28,854 bases of DNA from Sphaeroforma sirkka (GCA_001586965.3 LUCW03000737.1:25001-53854), one strand, 5' to 3'; numbered from the stretch's first letter, positions 1 to 11,050 are shown. Notes: generated from the letters alone by a model not told the origin. A program made the numbers and translations.

Positions 1-187
1 TGTAGTGTGTGTGCGTAGTGCGTCCCGGTATGCGTATGTGTACGTACGCGCGTATTGCGCGCGTATGTGTGTATGTGTTGTGCGTATGTGTGCGCATCAT
101 GTTTGTGTATGTCTACATATATGTATATTTTCTAAGTATGTATGTATGTATGCACGCACGTACGCATGTGTTTATTGTGTATGTATG

Positions 188-232
<45 letters not shown>

Positions 233-351
233 ATTATTAATGACATGTGCGTGTGTGCGTCCAGTGTGTGTGGTGCGTGTGTGCGTGGGTGGGTGTGTGT
301 GTGGTGTGTGTGTGTGTGTGTGGGTTTGTGTGTGTGTGTGTGCGTGTGTGC

Positions 352-384
<33 letters not shown>

Positions 385-600
385 ATGATGGAGAGTGGAT
401 GGGTGCGCGCGTGTGTGTGTGTGGAGTGGACGGGTGCACGCGCAAACGTGTTTACATACAAATATATGTATATATATAGACATGATTGTGTGTGTGTATG
501 TGCGTGTGTGTGTATGTGTGTGTATTTGTGTGTGTGTGTATGTGTGTGTCTGTGTATACGCATGTGTTCGGGTGTACGTGTGCATGTGTGGATATGAGTG
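1..600. repeat. TG/CA-rich microsatellite cluster with TA and GTAT tracts
   Basis: About 600 bp of nearly continuous alternating purine-pyrimidine DNA. It holds (GTAT)n stretches near 136-152 and 178-192, a pure TA run at 192-228 followed by TTA units, long TG runs around 292-379, and further TG/TATG runs at 487-560. Long open frames here exist in several frames on both strands and are low-complexity artefacts of the repeat (V, C and H/T-rich), so no gene is called. Confidence 0.95.
192..228. repeat. (TA)n dinucleotide tract
   Basis: An uninterrupted TA run of about 37 bp inside the microsatellite cluster, passing into TTA trinucleotides at about 227-239. Such tracts are length-variable and can extrude cruciforms. 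Confidence 0.95.
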
Positions 601-722
601 AATATTTGATATGAAGTTCTACTTACACGCATATAAATATGTAAATCAGCGTATTGGTACATATCTATGCACCACTGAATATCTATTTGGCTGTATACAA
701 ATGCGTGCTTATAGCTCCACAG

Positions 723-944
723 ACATCAAATAATAGATTGTTGATTCTCTTGGAAGCCATGAAACCCATGGGTCTCAATCTGAACTTGGATGCAACAATT
801 TACAGGTATAAAACGCTGTGCGAATACCATCAAAAGGGTACAATTGACCATACATCGTGGATTTCTGCGGATTGGCACTTTAACGAAAATCATCCAGGAT
901 ATTTGCACAGTATCGATAATATTGAATGGCAAACACTTCACTAA
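723..944 (+). CDS. possible terminal exon of an upstream gene, weakly PPR-like
   Basis: An open frame of about 73 codons follows a plausible acceptor (CCACAG ending at 722) and ends at TAA 942-944. An AATAAA lies at 1121-1126, at a reasonable distance for a 3' UTR. The peptide has ordinary composition, unlike the repeat to its left. The stretch LLEAMKPMGLNLNLDATIYR, followed by a short Y-x-x-x-G segment, loosely recalls the helix-turn-helix pattern of a pentatricopeptide repeat (A-x-x-LxxMxxxGxxPDxxTY). One such match is weak. The rest of the gene would lie beyond the left edge. It could equally be chance coding potential. Confidence 0.25.
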   Translation, partial: TSNNRLLILLEAMKPMGLNLNLDATIYRYKTLCEYHQKGTIDHTSWISADWHFNENHPGYLHSIDNIEWQTLH

Positions 945-1739
945 GCTCGGGAAACTAAAAAGGCTATGAAACCAAGGGAAATTGGCACTCTAACATACCG
1001 TTCTCCTCGTCTCTACAATACGACATGGTGATGTTATGATTGACTGCTGGGTATGATATATGAGTTATCTAGACAGGAACCACTACGTTCTATACCTAAA
1101 ACAATAAGCCTACGAGGAAAAATAAATACATACAATAGAGGATGTATTTTTAATGCGGAGGCTTCGAGAAGTCGAAATCAGAAATGTGATTTTGGCTCAC
1201 ACAACACACATCAAATCAAATCGGCGGAATCCGGAAATCGACTGGTCATCAATAAATAAATGTGGAAACCAGGTGGACATCTTTTGGACGGCAGTTCGGT
1301 ACGTATTTGGCCACTTTCAACGCTCAATAGAAATCTATTTATATACATTTGTCCACAATATACTGGGATCTTATTCGGGGCCATTTTGTATGCTATCTTT
1401 TTTATTGATGCAGACCAGAAATGAGATGTCATTTTGAACAGGGCCGCACAAATTAGGCCCAACTTTTGGCTGTTCAGAGAGCGTTAAACTTGAATAAGTG
1501 ATATTTTGGATCTGCTGGAGAATTGGACAATATATTGATATGTAAATATCTCTCGGCCAAACATACGATGGATTCTTAATTCAGGCCAATGCAAAATTAG
1601 ATGATGATGTATCCAAAATGGAGCTGCAAATAAGATGACAATTCGTTTCCGAATCCAAATTGTAGTTAAATTTGAAGTCGCTTCTTATGTTTGATTCGAG
1701 GGCTCGGCTGTGTTTCCTACCTTAATGGGCAACGTCTGA
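945..1739. other. intergenic, no recognisable gene
   Basis: AT-rich sequence between the putative 3' exon and the SUCLG2 promoter region. It contains an AATAAA at 1121-1126 that could end an upstream transcript. Short frames here show no protein-like pattern I recognise. Confidence 0.5.
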
Positions 1740-2053
1740 CTCGGATCATCGTATATATACACAGTTACACACCAAGTGACCTAGAGTTGACCCAAATGGC
1801 GCATCCCCCGGGGCCCGGGCCCGCAATGACTCAGTCACCAGTGAGCACGGGGCTGTGGGCCAGTGGCCCAGTCCTGTTTCTCCAGACCCAGGGCCCAAGT
1901 GAGCGTTTGAGTCACTCTATGATAAGTTTCTGGATTTGGATTTTTGACCAGCCAGAGCAGAGGATCTATATTTGAACACCACTATTTTGTATATAACAAT
2001 ACAACACAGCAAGTGAGCACGAGTAGAAGACTAATCTAATATAGTTATAGACC
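1740..2053 (+). promoter_or_regulatory. presumed promoter / 5' UTR region of SUCLG2
   Basis: The 300 bp before the SUCLG2 start codon contain a GC-rich patch (about 1804-1824, built of CCCGGGG/GGGCCCGGGCCC palindromes) directly followed by the 11-bp palindrome TGACTCAGTCA at 1827-1837. This is the extended AP-1/Gcn4 bZIP consensus. A TATATAAC-like sequence lies near 1990. The core promoter is inferred only from position; no transcription start can be read from the sequence. Confidence 0.35.
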
Positions 2054-5000
2054 ATGTTTGCTCTACCCTCTGCCTCCCGGGCCATCGCTGGTCGTATGGC
2101 TGTTTCAGCGCGTGTCCCCGCTTTGGGAACTATGCATGTGCGTAACCTGAACTTGCACGAATACCAGTCACAGAACCTGATGAAGGACTGGGGTGTATCG
2201 GTGCCTAAGTCTGTTGTTGTCGAGAACGTCGACGATGTGCTGAACGCCTGCAAGCAGATTGGAACTCCCAAGATGGTTATAAAGACTCAGGTAAGCGGTT
2301 TGTGTCATGTGTTTTATCGAAGTAACAGTGGTGGTAATTGATGTTGTGTGCAAAGTGCTCTTCAAGACCCCTGTACAGGTTAGCCAGCACCCGTTTAGTC
2401 TTTATGTATATATTAAAACGAATATTTCCTCTTGTACGGCGATTTTTATTGTACTCCCGTGCGCGTGTTAGGGGCATTCAGTTTCTCTAGAAACAGACCT
2501 GTCTCCAACAGGTTGTTTATCATTTTGTAATTTATCTCCCCCTCCATACTTTTGGTTGAAAAATACTGCAATTCCCCTGCATTCCTCAAGGCAGCGCTCT
2601 AAGTGTGCCAAACGTGTATTTCTGTGTACAATTACTGAAACAAGCATAGGCAAATAGTGGCCTGTATCGTGTCATCCTGCGAACTCATTCACTCTCATTC
2701 TTGTTAGCACCTAAACTTTTTCGACTATTGCGGGCAACTTGGTTATAGGTACATGCCGGAGGACGTGGAAAGGGAACACTCAGCAGTGGACTGCAGGGCG
2801 GTGTGCACGTCATCGACAGTGCTGACAGAGCACAAGAGCTGGCCAAGCAAATGTTGGTATGTGATTGTGTGGAAGATTTCAAGACTTGACAACCGAAAGG
2901 CTTGAGTGACAATCAAAATGTGTATATTGATGCGAGAAACGAGCAGTAGTGTACGTTGGTGTTTGTTTATTTAACGGTATAGGAATGTGGATTTAGATGT
3001 TCTCTTTGTACATGTGATTAGGCATGTCAATGTCTCCGTGTGTGATATTTTGGGAGGCATGTATTGCAATCATTACCTCGAATGCGTCTCTCTATACTTC
3101 GTTGATGATTCGATGGCAATAGCGTTGGCATGCGAAATGGGGTGAACATATCGTATTTCCGGTGCGTGGTTTATAAACGTCAAGTTATCCACGTATAAGC
3201 ACGGTAGTCATGCATGCAATGCGTGTTTAATAGTGGGGCTATTCTTGCTATATTGGTGTAGTCCGTCGTTAATCAACCACAACGTACGTGTGTAAGAGCA
3301 CGTAGCCACACATTATTGTAGAGAACCATTTTCGTATGGCACTCGCATCATAAATGTATGTATGTGTGGGAGCCGTGATGTAAATATGCAACGCCCCAAT
3401 ATAATATCAACGCCTGTATCTTGTTTTTTATATAAGCCTATGCTCAAGCTTGAGTTTACAAAATATGCACATTCACGTTGATACTTACATCTGCACGACA
3501 ATAAGATACATCAAGAATTAAGGATCGATAGTTGTATGTAGACTTGAGGTGTGGTCGAATAAGCTTTTACGCGTACATGATGACTCTTCCTACACGTATG
3601 TTACTACATATCTATATCTATATCAACGGGGATGCCAGACCTTTCGAATACAGTGCCCCACTGTAGAGCACTGTAGGCGCATACGATCAAGGTTACAGAT
3701 GTAAATAGTCATAGCACCTTGTCCAGTTGTGTCACAGTGCGTTCAACACGGCGCGACACTTATCTCGTACGTTTAATACGTCCGCTTATGTATGTCTGTT
3801 ATTCATGTCTCAATCAATTGGCATGCACGTGCACATCACCCTTTGCCAGCTTTAGTTTGTTGGGGTTGTGCTTCATGATGTATGCACACAAAACAATACT
3901 ATATGTGACATCTATACGCACAAACAATGCTAATTGCGACGTTTATACACACAACCTAACACTGAATTGACATACATGTACACAAACAACCTCTGTGAAT
4001 ACTCTTGTTATTTATCTGTGTGCTCATCCTATTCGGATGTTGCCGTAACTACGGTGTTCGGTCATTCTGCTTATCTAGAATCAGTAATGCAGACACACAC
4101 CTTGGGTACGAGTTAAGTCTTCGGAGATGGCGTCCGATGTTATGAATTCTACCGCTTCCCAATTAAATTTTGCTTATCTTAGTTGGTGGTAACGAAATAC
4201 ACATACCCGACCCATGTGTGCTCTACACTGATTTAGTTCTGTGTTTGGCTCATGAGTAGATTCTCAGGTCCCAGCGCTATATGATCCACTCACCCTCTTA
4301 TGCCGCCTCCTATGCTGTTTCATATCTCGTACTCCGATTCTTCCAGGGCTATAAATTGAAGACCAAGCAGACACAAGGTGACGGTGTTATGGTAAACAAG
4401 CTCATGATCGCTGAGGGTGTTGATGTGGTGGCCGAGTGCTACTTCGCCATCCTTCTAGATCGTGCCACCAACGGACCAGTCATGGTTGCCAGTGCCGAGG
4501 GAGGCATGGACATCGAGGAGGTGTGTATTGCAGTGTGTTTGTGTGTTCGAGCGCTGTCGTGGTGGTTCTGCGGACGATTTTTGTTGGGTTAGTACGTAAG
4601 CATAGTACTATAAATCCGATGCAGGTAAGAATCCAGCTATCTGGATCTACAATTGGTGTCTCAATGGCCCGTTTGCTGATGTGTTATTGTGACTATACAG
4701 CACTATCTATGTGGAGATACTTTATGCGATCGAGCTTTGTGCTTTAGTTGTTCGATTGTACCAGCACTGCAGACCGGTATTGATATAGGCTATATGTGTG
4801 AGAAGGAACTGGCTATTGAAGGATATAAGCTCTTAACACACCTGAGCACCTGTGCAGATCCGAGCCTCATAGTCCAGTTAAGCGAGACTCTTGGATCGCC
4901 AGCCTGCATGCACGCACTATACACAGCGCCTGTACACCATCTCGCTCGCTCGCTTACCACCTGAATGGCACCTGTTGCATCGTCTGTAGCCTTTGATTTA

Positions 5001-7723
5001 ATTTAAACCCACCACTACACGCTGCATTTCCCGCTCGTGTGGTCAGGTTGCACACTCCCGCCCCGATGCCATCTTCAAGGAGTTCATCGACATCAACCAT
5101 GGCCCCACTGATGCGCAACTGGAGAACTTGGCGAAAGGTCTTAACTTCGAAGGCGATTCCAAGACTCAGGTCTGTGAATGTGCACGTGTGAATCTATTTG
5201 GGTCTGCGTGCGAATTATCTGCGAAAGTATACCGTTTGTAGTTTCGTTTTTGTTTTTGTTCTTTCCAGACTGTCTGTCCTACATCCTAACTTTTCTTGTA
5301 CAATTTTGTTATCATTTGGTGCAACATACAAAGTCCAAGGAAGTCATGAACAACCTGTACAAGATGTTCATCGGTGTCGACTCCACCCAAGTAGAGATCA
5401 ACCCCATGTGCAAGTTGTCTGATGGCCGTGTGATGTGTGTCGATGCAAAGATTGGCTTTGACGACAATGCTGAGTTCCGACAGGCTGATATTTTCGCACA
5501 GAGAGACACCGCTGAGGAAGATCCCCGTGAAGTAAGTAGAATATGCTTCTATATTTGAAGAGAGTAATGTACTGTAGGGATTTTCTCTCTTTTACCCCAA
5601 AGACTTTTGCAGTAATCTTATGTGCATTCAATCGGAGATGGTGTTGTACGATGGCGATTGTTAGTATGACTAAATTCTGTGTGTTGTCCGTGGTTACTGT
5701 GCTGGAGCTTATATTGCATGCATGCCTGTCTGTCTATGTAGATGTCTGCGATACAAGCTTTAACACTGTGTTGTCGTTCATTTGTGCACTGTGTCACATC
5801 CAGTGGGGGGTGGCATGTAATATTAGTATGTATTTTTTTGTATCCTGCTTCCGTGTCTTTTTATCTCTTCTTTTTGACGGCCAGGATAGCCGTCTGCTGG
5901 TGTTATGATTCTTCTTGCTGATGTGTGCTACATTCCTATCATGAGGAAGACGTGAATATTTATTACTTTTTATACAACCTTTTATCAATTTTTAGGTTGA
6001 GGCCAGTAAGTACGACTTGAACTTCGTCGGAATGGACGGAAACATCGGATGCATGGTCAACGGCGCAGGTGTGTTTCACTATATATTTCGATTATTTTGC
6101 AAATGCACCACTTACTCGTGTCTACTGGTTATATTGATGGGTTTATGTATAGTAGCTCCTAGGTGGTATCACGAGCCTTGCATCACAGCGATCTAAGAAT
6201 TTGAATTGTGAACTGCTCGCTTGAGCCCCTTACACTCTACTGTTTACCGTCTTTTTTCAGACTGGTAGAGGTGCACTACAAGCTAATTAGTATTACCTGA
6301 GTCATGTGAGGATGCAATCTATGGTGCATCTGTCCAATATTTGTCTATCTATAATATATTCGCCTTAAAGATAGTGTGATCTGTTTGTATTTTTGCAACT
6401 TTTTCATGTTTCAAATTGTTCGTCTGCTTTGTGCCTAGACATCACGGGCCTTGCCTTAAAGATGACATGGCCGAAATGTACCAAGATTGGTACCGATGAG
6501 CCCTCCACGTGCAATCAAGACCTTGTCTATGGGCGTAGTCGTATTATGATCATGGTATTAGATTTTTGACTAAAAATTGGAATACTATAAAGTAGTTTGG
6601 ACACTTACCTGTTTGTATTTTCTCAGGACTTGCTATGGCCACTATGGATATCATTCAGTTGCACGGAGGAAAGCCCGCCAATTTCTTGGACTTAGGAGGA
6701 GGTGTCACTGAAGCCTCTGTTGGACAGGCCTTCAAGATTTTGACTGCTGACCCTAAGGTATAGTCCTGATTAAACCAATGTCCAGTGTACACTGATTGTG
6801 GACCGGGGGAGGGTAGGGGTTTGATAGATCTTCTATTTTTGCTTTTGAAGCCCAAAAGCCCAATCAACGTTATCACTATTGTACACAGATTTGTCATTCT
6901 TGTCTATTTGTCCGGTAAAAATTTTGACTTTGCGGTACCTTTACACCCAACCGTGTGGCTTACAATACCCAAATAGTTATAGCGACACAGCATATATTGC
7001 CCTGCTTGGAATTATATACTTATTCGTATATTTTGTCTGTGTGAATTATCCAGCCTTGGACACCTTTGGTTCTTTCCCAATTCCGTGGTAATCTCTGAAT
7101 TGAACCCCATTGCTTTGCAACTTTGACAACCAGGTCAAGGGCATTCTTGTCAACATCTTCGGTGGAATTGTCGATTGCGGCTTAGTCGCCCGTGGTATCA
7201 TCGCGGCTGCGAATAACCTGGGCATCAACATCCCCATTACCATCCGACTGAAAGGTATGTTTCTTTTTCAGTGTATCCAAGCCTATAAATTTGAGGCTCG
7301 ACACCTCAGCATATAGAATAGAAATGAACTGTGATTAGATTGATTTTTACATATTGACAGCTTGCCTTTATGTCGAGCTGGAAGTATACAATTCCGATGT
7401 CTCTAATATAGTCTGTTTTGTTTGGGTGTGCAAGAATATGCTTTTCGCGTGACCTATATATCTGCTTTCCTATTCTACGATATCCCCTACCTTATCCTGA
7501 ACTCCCTACACACCTGACTGACTTCAGTTCAGATGCTTTTTTATCTCGGGGGAGCTATGAGCATTGCTATTGAATGTGTCTGATATTCCCTGCCTGTCAT
7601 ACCCTGCTATAATTAGGTACCAACGAGGAAGAGGCTCAAAATTTGATTTCCAACTGTGGACTCAAATTAACCATGCTAGAGGATCTTGATGAAGCCGCCA
7701 TCAATGCTGTCAAGTCTGCATAA
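2054..7723 (+). CDS. SUCLG2: succinate-CoA ligase beta subunit, mitochondrial (SUCLG2-like)
   Basis: Nine exons: 2054-2290, 2749-2856, 4347-4520, 5047-5169, 5334-5531, 5996-6068, 6627-6757, 7134-7254, 7617-7723. All introns are GT-AG, mostly phase 0, and the frame stays open for 423 residues, close to the family length. The protein converts succinyl-CoA to succinate with nucleotide triphosphate formation, paired with an alpha subunit in the matrix. Residues 1-30 are Arg/Ala/Ser-rich with no acidic residue, a typical presequence, before NLNLHEYQ. The ATP-grasp domain shows HAGGRGKG (81-88), EINP (235-238) and the metal-ligand Asp251. The ligase domain shows [14 protein letters not shown] (292-305) and NIFGGI (355-360). 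Segments such as [20 protein letters not shown] and GGIVDC resemble SUCLG2 more than SUCLA2, so GDP/GTP use is likely but inferred. Introns (164-1490 bp) hold nothing recognisable. Confidence 0.93.
2857..4346 (+). other. SUCLG2 intron 2 (1.49 kb), no embedded gene seen
   Basis: The largest intron of the gene, with donor GTATGT and acceptor TTCCAG. It is AT-rich and TGTA/CGTA-rich. Short frames on both strands inside it lack any protein-like pattern, and I see no transposon ends or RNA gene. Confidence 0.7.
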
Positions 7724-7777
7724 TTAGACGTGAAATGTAGAAGTGTTCTTGTGTCATTAAATTCCAAACACTTGTAT

Positions 7778-7783
7778 AATAAA
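7778..7783 (+). terminator. polyadenylation signal AATAAA of SUCLG2
   Basis: AATAAA lies 55 bp past the TAA stop, in an AT-rich 3' UTR. It is the only good hexamer close to the stop. Confidence 0.65.
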
Positions 7784-7979
7784 TAGCAGAAGGCTTATTT
7801 AGCCACATTTTCTAATTATAGCAGTTGATGATCTATAGTCGACACCCGATGGTTCGAATGTGGAAGCAAGTTCTGAGAAAAAGCCCCAACTATCTTACCT
7901 CCTGCAGTTGTTTGTTCAATACATAATGTTCATGATATATCCGATGCTGTATCTGCACCTCGTACAAATGGATGAAAAT

Positions 7980-8197
7980 ATCACTTTAAGCATCTAGATT
8001 GTTACCATGAGTGGATGGATCTATTGCATCTAATAATCGATGGCTGCGTGTTCCAAGAATCGACCACCTTCTCGACAAACCTAACCCTGTCAGAGGCTAT
8101 GATCGTATGGAGATCGATTCTTGGAACACGCAGCCATCGATTATTAGATGCAATAGATCCATCCACTCATGGTCACAATCTAGTTGCTTAAAGTGAT
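7980..8197. repeat. 84-bp inverted repeat with 50-bp spacer
   Basis: Arms 7980-8063 and 8114-8197 are reverse complements with only two mismatches that I can find. The spacer (8064-8113) is gag sequence of the Ty3-like family; compare the same stretch in element B at about 11828-11880. The right arm interrupts that gag sequence and is flanked by a 14-bp direct duplication (GTATGGAGATCGAT at 8105-8118 and 8200-8213). This pattern suggests that DNA synthesis switched template, copied the left arm backwards, then resumed a few bases upstream. Confidence 0.9.
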
Positions 8198-8213
8198 GTG
8201 TATGGAGATCGAT

Positions 8214-8708
8214 GAGGCTTACCATCCTCATAACATCGGTCCTCATTTACCATCTAACCCTGGTAATCACGACTTTGGTAATCGTTATACCAGTGTCTCA
8301 CTAGAGAGTACCCACACTAGCACTGAAGACGAGGAAGTGAGAACCAGACAACATCGTCTCAGGCTATTACGTTCTGGTATGCAAGTCCTTGAGGACCGTC
8401 TATTGAATGACTCTGACCTTGACGATAAGGAAGCGGATAACATTCGCTATCTAATCGATAACAAGAGAAAGGAGATAGACTCCATCTTGGCACTAGCAGC
8501 CCGTGGCACTGAGCGTGAGCCTCGTGAACGCTTCGAACCAAGCTTCATAAAGCAGCTAGGTAACGCGAAGGCTGAGGTCAATTTCTCTACTAATGAGAGT
8601 ACAGTGGAGACGCTGAACAACTTAAGGAGTCTGCCAGCCTTAAAAATAAGCAGATGAAGAATGCCTTTATTCATTTCTGTGAGTCAGAGGAATGGAACAC
8701 TATCTTGA
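8214..8708 (+). mobile_element. element A gag region, first part
   Basis: Homologous to B at about 11881-12390. It encodes a charged, helix-rich gag segment (shared strings include RLRLLRSGMQVLEDRL and LLNDSDLDD). It ends at CTATCTTGA, the left copy of the duplication around the next insert. Fossil part of element A. Confidence 0.85.
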
Positions 8709-9860
8709 GACGTTCGTCCCCAACGGCTCCTTACCCAATGACCAACGGAAATTGGACATACAAAAATCGATCACAAACCTCTGCCCAGGTCAGTACTCTA
8801 CAGGCCAATCTCAATCAAATTTTGGGACCGGCTCTAACAACCCCGAACAATGATAGGCCCATCTCCAAGGAGCCTTTGACTAATGACCAATGGAAATCAA
8901 CCATACACCAAATGCTCACTAACCTCTGTGCAAAAACAACCAACCTTCAATCCCAAAACCGTGCACCTGTAGATAAAGACACACCCGACACTTTCCGATT
9001 TGGCTCCACAAGCCCGCCTGCTCCACCTGCAAAAAGACCGCGGTCACAGGCGCCCAATAGCAGCAGTGAGCCTCCCAGTTACCGCTCAAAAGTGGACAAA
9101 CCTACAAAACCGAGCCCTATAAAACGCCCGACCCTACCAGCTTCTCAGTCCCAACCGCAGCCGCCAGTACCCGAACACCTTTTGACGAAAGTGGTGGGCC
9201 GCCCGATGCCGGACAAAACTCTTCATGAAATGGATGACATAACTCCGGTATGGCTCTTCTTCCGAGCAATTTTCCCTAACGGCAAGCCCCCATCCCAATC
9301 AGTATTTGAAAAATACTGGCATGTCCAACCAGTCCTCAATCGCCACCACTTTCTCTGGTATCTTCCGTCTAAATCGGTATCTCAACCAAATCGCCGCGGA
9401 AGCTCCACCAGTTTCATCCGTTTTTGTGTTCCTAGCGACGCTGTCGCCCAGGTAAAACGACATGCAGCACTTACATGGAAATGGCAGCTTGATGAAAACA
9501 TCGACCCCCGCTCCCAACAACATCCCGACGCTACGAAAGCAGCTTTAATCCATTATCTCCGCACCAAGCGGGAGGCCCGCTGCACACATGAACGAGCGCC
9601 AAAAATTCTTGACCGCAGCATGGATGCACTACTGATCCCACTTGTCAATTCCACTAACGCAGACATCCTCCAATCTACCACGGATCGTCTCCAGAAGGCT
9701 TACCAAGCAAAGCATAATGCAAACCTCTTCTCACCTAACCCGCAAATCCCGGCAAACGCTAATCTTTCCTGCACCACTACAGCGACTATGAGAGCCATAC
9801 CATATGTTTATACATTGTAATATACATACTTGTCATTTTTTGAAATAAATAATATTATCC
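8709..9860 (+). mobile_element. unclassified 1.15-kb insert in element A
   Basis: Sequence absent from the homologous gag of element B, bounded by a 9-bp direct duplication CTATCTTGA (8700-8708 and 9861-9869). In B this sequence occurs once, so this is a true insertion with target-site duplication. It ends in an A/T-rich tail (AAATAAATAATATTA) after a short 3' UTR, as expected for a retroposed copy. It is C-rich, unlike the surrounding gag, and closer in style to the LINE at 17848-19365. It has no terminal inverted repeats or LTRs that I can see. It may be the ORF1 end of a LINE, a non-autonomous retroposon or a retrogene. Confidence 0.75.
8738..9820 (+). CDS. hypothetical 360-aa protein of the 1.15-kb insert
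   Basis: An uninterrupted frame from ATG 8738 to TAA, filling almost the whole insert. The N-terminal third is polar (Asn, Thr, Gln). Residues of about 95-160 are Pro/Ser/Lys-rich and probably disordered (APPAKRPRSQ, PTKPSPIKRP). The rest looks folded, with aromatic and hydrophobic residues (PVWLFFRAIFPNGKPP, HHFLWYLP, FIRFCVP). Two segments near the start (NGNWTYKN and NDQWKSTI regions) look like diverged copies of one another. I recognise no family. A disordered, basic N-terminus followed by a compact domain is typical of LINE ORF1 nucleic-acid-binding proteins, but this is inference. The open frame, inside a decayed host element, suggests a fairly recent insertion. The start codon is the first Met inside the insert; the true start may have been lost by 5' truncation. 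Confidence 0.5.
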   Translation: MTNGNWTYKNRSQTSAQVSTLQANLNQILGPALTTPNNDRPISKEPLTNDQWKSTIHQMLTNLCAKTTNLQSQNRAPVDKDTPDTFRFGSTSPPAPPAKRPRSQAPNSSSEPPSYRSKVDKPTKPSPIKRPTLPASQSQPQPPVPEHLLTKVVGRPMPDKTLHEMDDITPVWLFFRAIFPNGKPPSQSVFEKYWHVQPVLNRHHFLWYLPSKSVSQPNRRGSSTSFIRFCVPSDAVAQVKRHAALTWKWQLDENIDPRSQQHPDATKAALIHYLRTKREARCTHERAPKILDRSMDALLIPLVNSTNADILQSTTDRLQKAYQAKHNANLFSPNPQIPANANLSCTTTATMRAIPYVYTL

Positions 9861-10375
9861 CTATCTTGAAGGCCCGTGAGGCCAACTGGAAAACCGTGCT
9901 CTGGCGGCAGTTGCGTGATAATCGCCTTCTTTGAAGATGCACGTGACCATGAACTTCTAGAGTCTCGCAAGTCCTTTGCGAACGATACTACTATTCGAGG
10001 TACTCTAGCTCATATGACGCGTATGAACACTCGGATGGGAGGTTGTACCTATACTGGCGAATATTTATTAATTTGTCAGATGATGCAGACTCTGGGGGCT
10101 ACCCTTTTTAAGAAGGTCAATGATGATATCATCGCCTATGGTGATTTCCAACCTATGCCTTGGTCTGTCTTTGAGAAGATAGTTCAAAAGCATACCAACC
10201 CATCTACTAGAGTACTTAGTACCGCGAGCTCTACCCAGCCCGCTAAGCGTACCGCGATAGAGAATGACACTACGACTAAGAAACCTCGCACTACTGCTGG
10301 AGGTGGTAAAGGCTCTACTTCTACTGAACCAACGGGTGAAAGGAAGGAGAGAATACCTTGCAAGAAGTGTGGTTA
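9861..10375 (+). mobile_element. element A gag region, second part
   Basis: Homologous to B at about 12388-12908, including YTGEYLLICQMM and the start of the nucleocapsid-like cysteine region (CKKCG). It stops at GTTA, the left copy of the duplication created by element B. Fossil part of element A. Confidence 0.85.
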
Positions 10376-10971
10376 TGTAGAAATACGGCCTCCGGTCAGT
10401 CTAAAATATCAAGATCAATTGAGATAATACATTGGTTTTTTATTTGTATTTTAAATAATTTAGTACAAGCTCTTTTTCCAATATTTCCAAAGTGTTCTAA
10501 ATTCACTTTGATGGCTCCAATAGCCTGAGTATTTGGTATGACTCATCTACTTGGACCTATTTGAGACATTAGTAGATGTAGGATATTATAAACTAAATTT
10601 TATAATCTCCGAACTACTACTTATTGATTTTGGTCCTCCGCCAATCTCCAAAATCCAATAAGTCTTTTTTTTTTTTTTAACTTTTCTTCAGATGGAACTT
10701 TATTTATATCAGCTAATGTATTAACGTGACTTACGTTATTATGTCTATTTACAAATTAGGCAAGTGGTCATGAACATTTAGTACTTCTAGTGAAAATTAT
10801 TCAATAAAGAACAGCTAGAGGTACGCCCTGTATGATCGAGGATATTTAGGCTCTTAACAAGAGGCAGTCCCGATCATTCTTACACAAGCTACCACTGCTA
10901 AATCCTAACTGACTAAATTGTATTTTAGTTTAATATAGTTTGAAACCTAGTAATTTCCATCGAAGTTTACA
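10376..10971 (+). repeat. 5' LTR of element B
   Basis: 596 bp beginning TGTAGAAATACGG and ending GAAGTTTACA. It is about 99% identical to the 3' copy and contains AATAAA-type and T-run sequences. I see no obvious tRNA primer site directly after it. Confidence 0.93.
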
Positions 10972-11050
10972 TATTTTTCAGTTATTTAGTAGTTACAGTA
11001 GTGTACTGCTTTTAGACTGTCTGACATCGATTTACTATCCAGCAAATACT

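Noticed and set aside
5-662. Several 70-156 aa open frames on both strands
   Set aside because: They are translations of TG/CA and TA repeats, open in many frames at once, with low-complexity Val/Cys/His/Thr composition.
1966-2271. Minus-strand frame over SUCLG2 exon 1
   Set aside because: It is the shadow of the real exon on the other strand.
3719-4116. Plus-strand frames inside SUCLG2 intron 2
   Set aside because: They lie between two exons joined by canonical splice sites and show no family pattern.
7134-7254. GGIVDC instead of GGIMRC/GGIVRC as a defect of the ligase domain
   Set aside because: SUCLA2 and bacterial SucC have Arg there, but the SUCLG2 class reads GGIVNC, so the change fits the class rather than damage.
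7843-7864. GGTTCGAAT as a tRNA box B
   Set aside because: No T stem pairs around it, and no box A or cloverleaf lies upstream.
7980-8197. The 84-bp arms as terminal inverted repeats of a MITE/foldback element
   Set aside because: There is no target duplication outside the arms, the spacer is ordinary gag sequence, and a 14-bp duplication flanks only the right arm.
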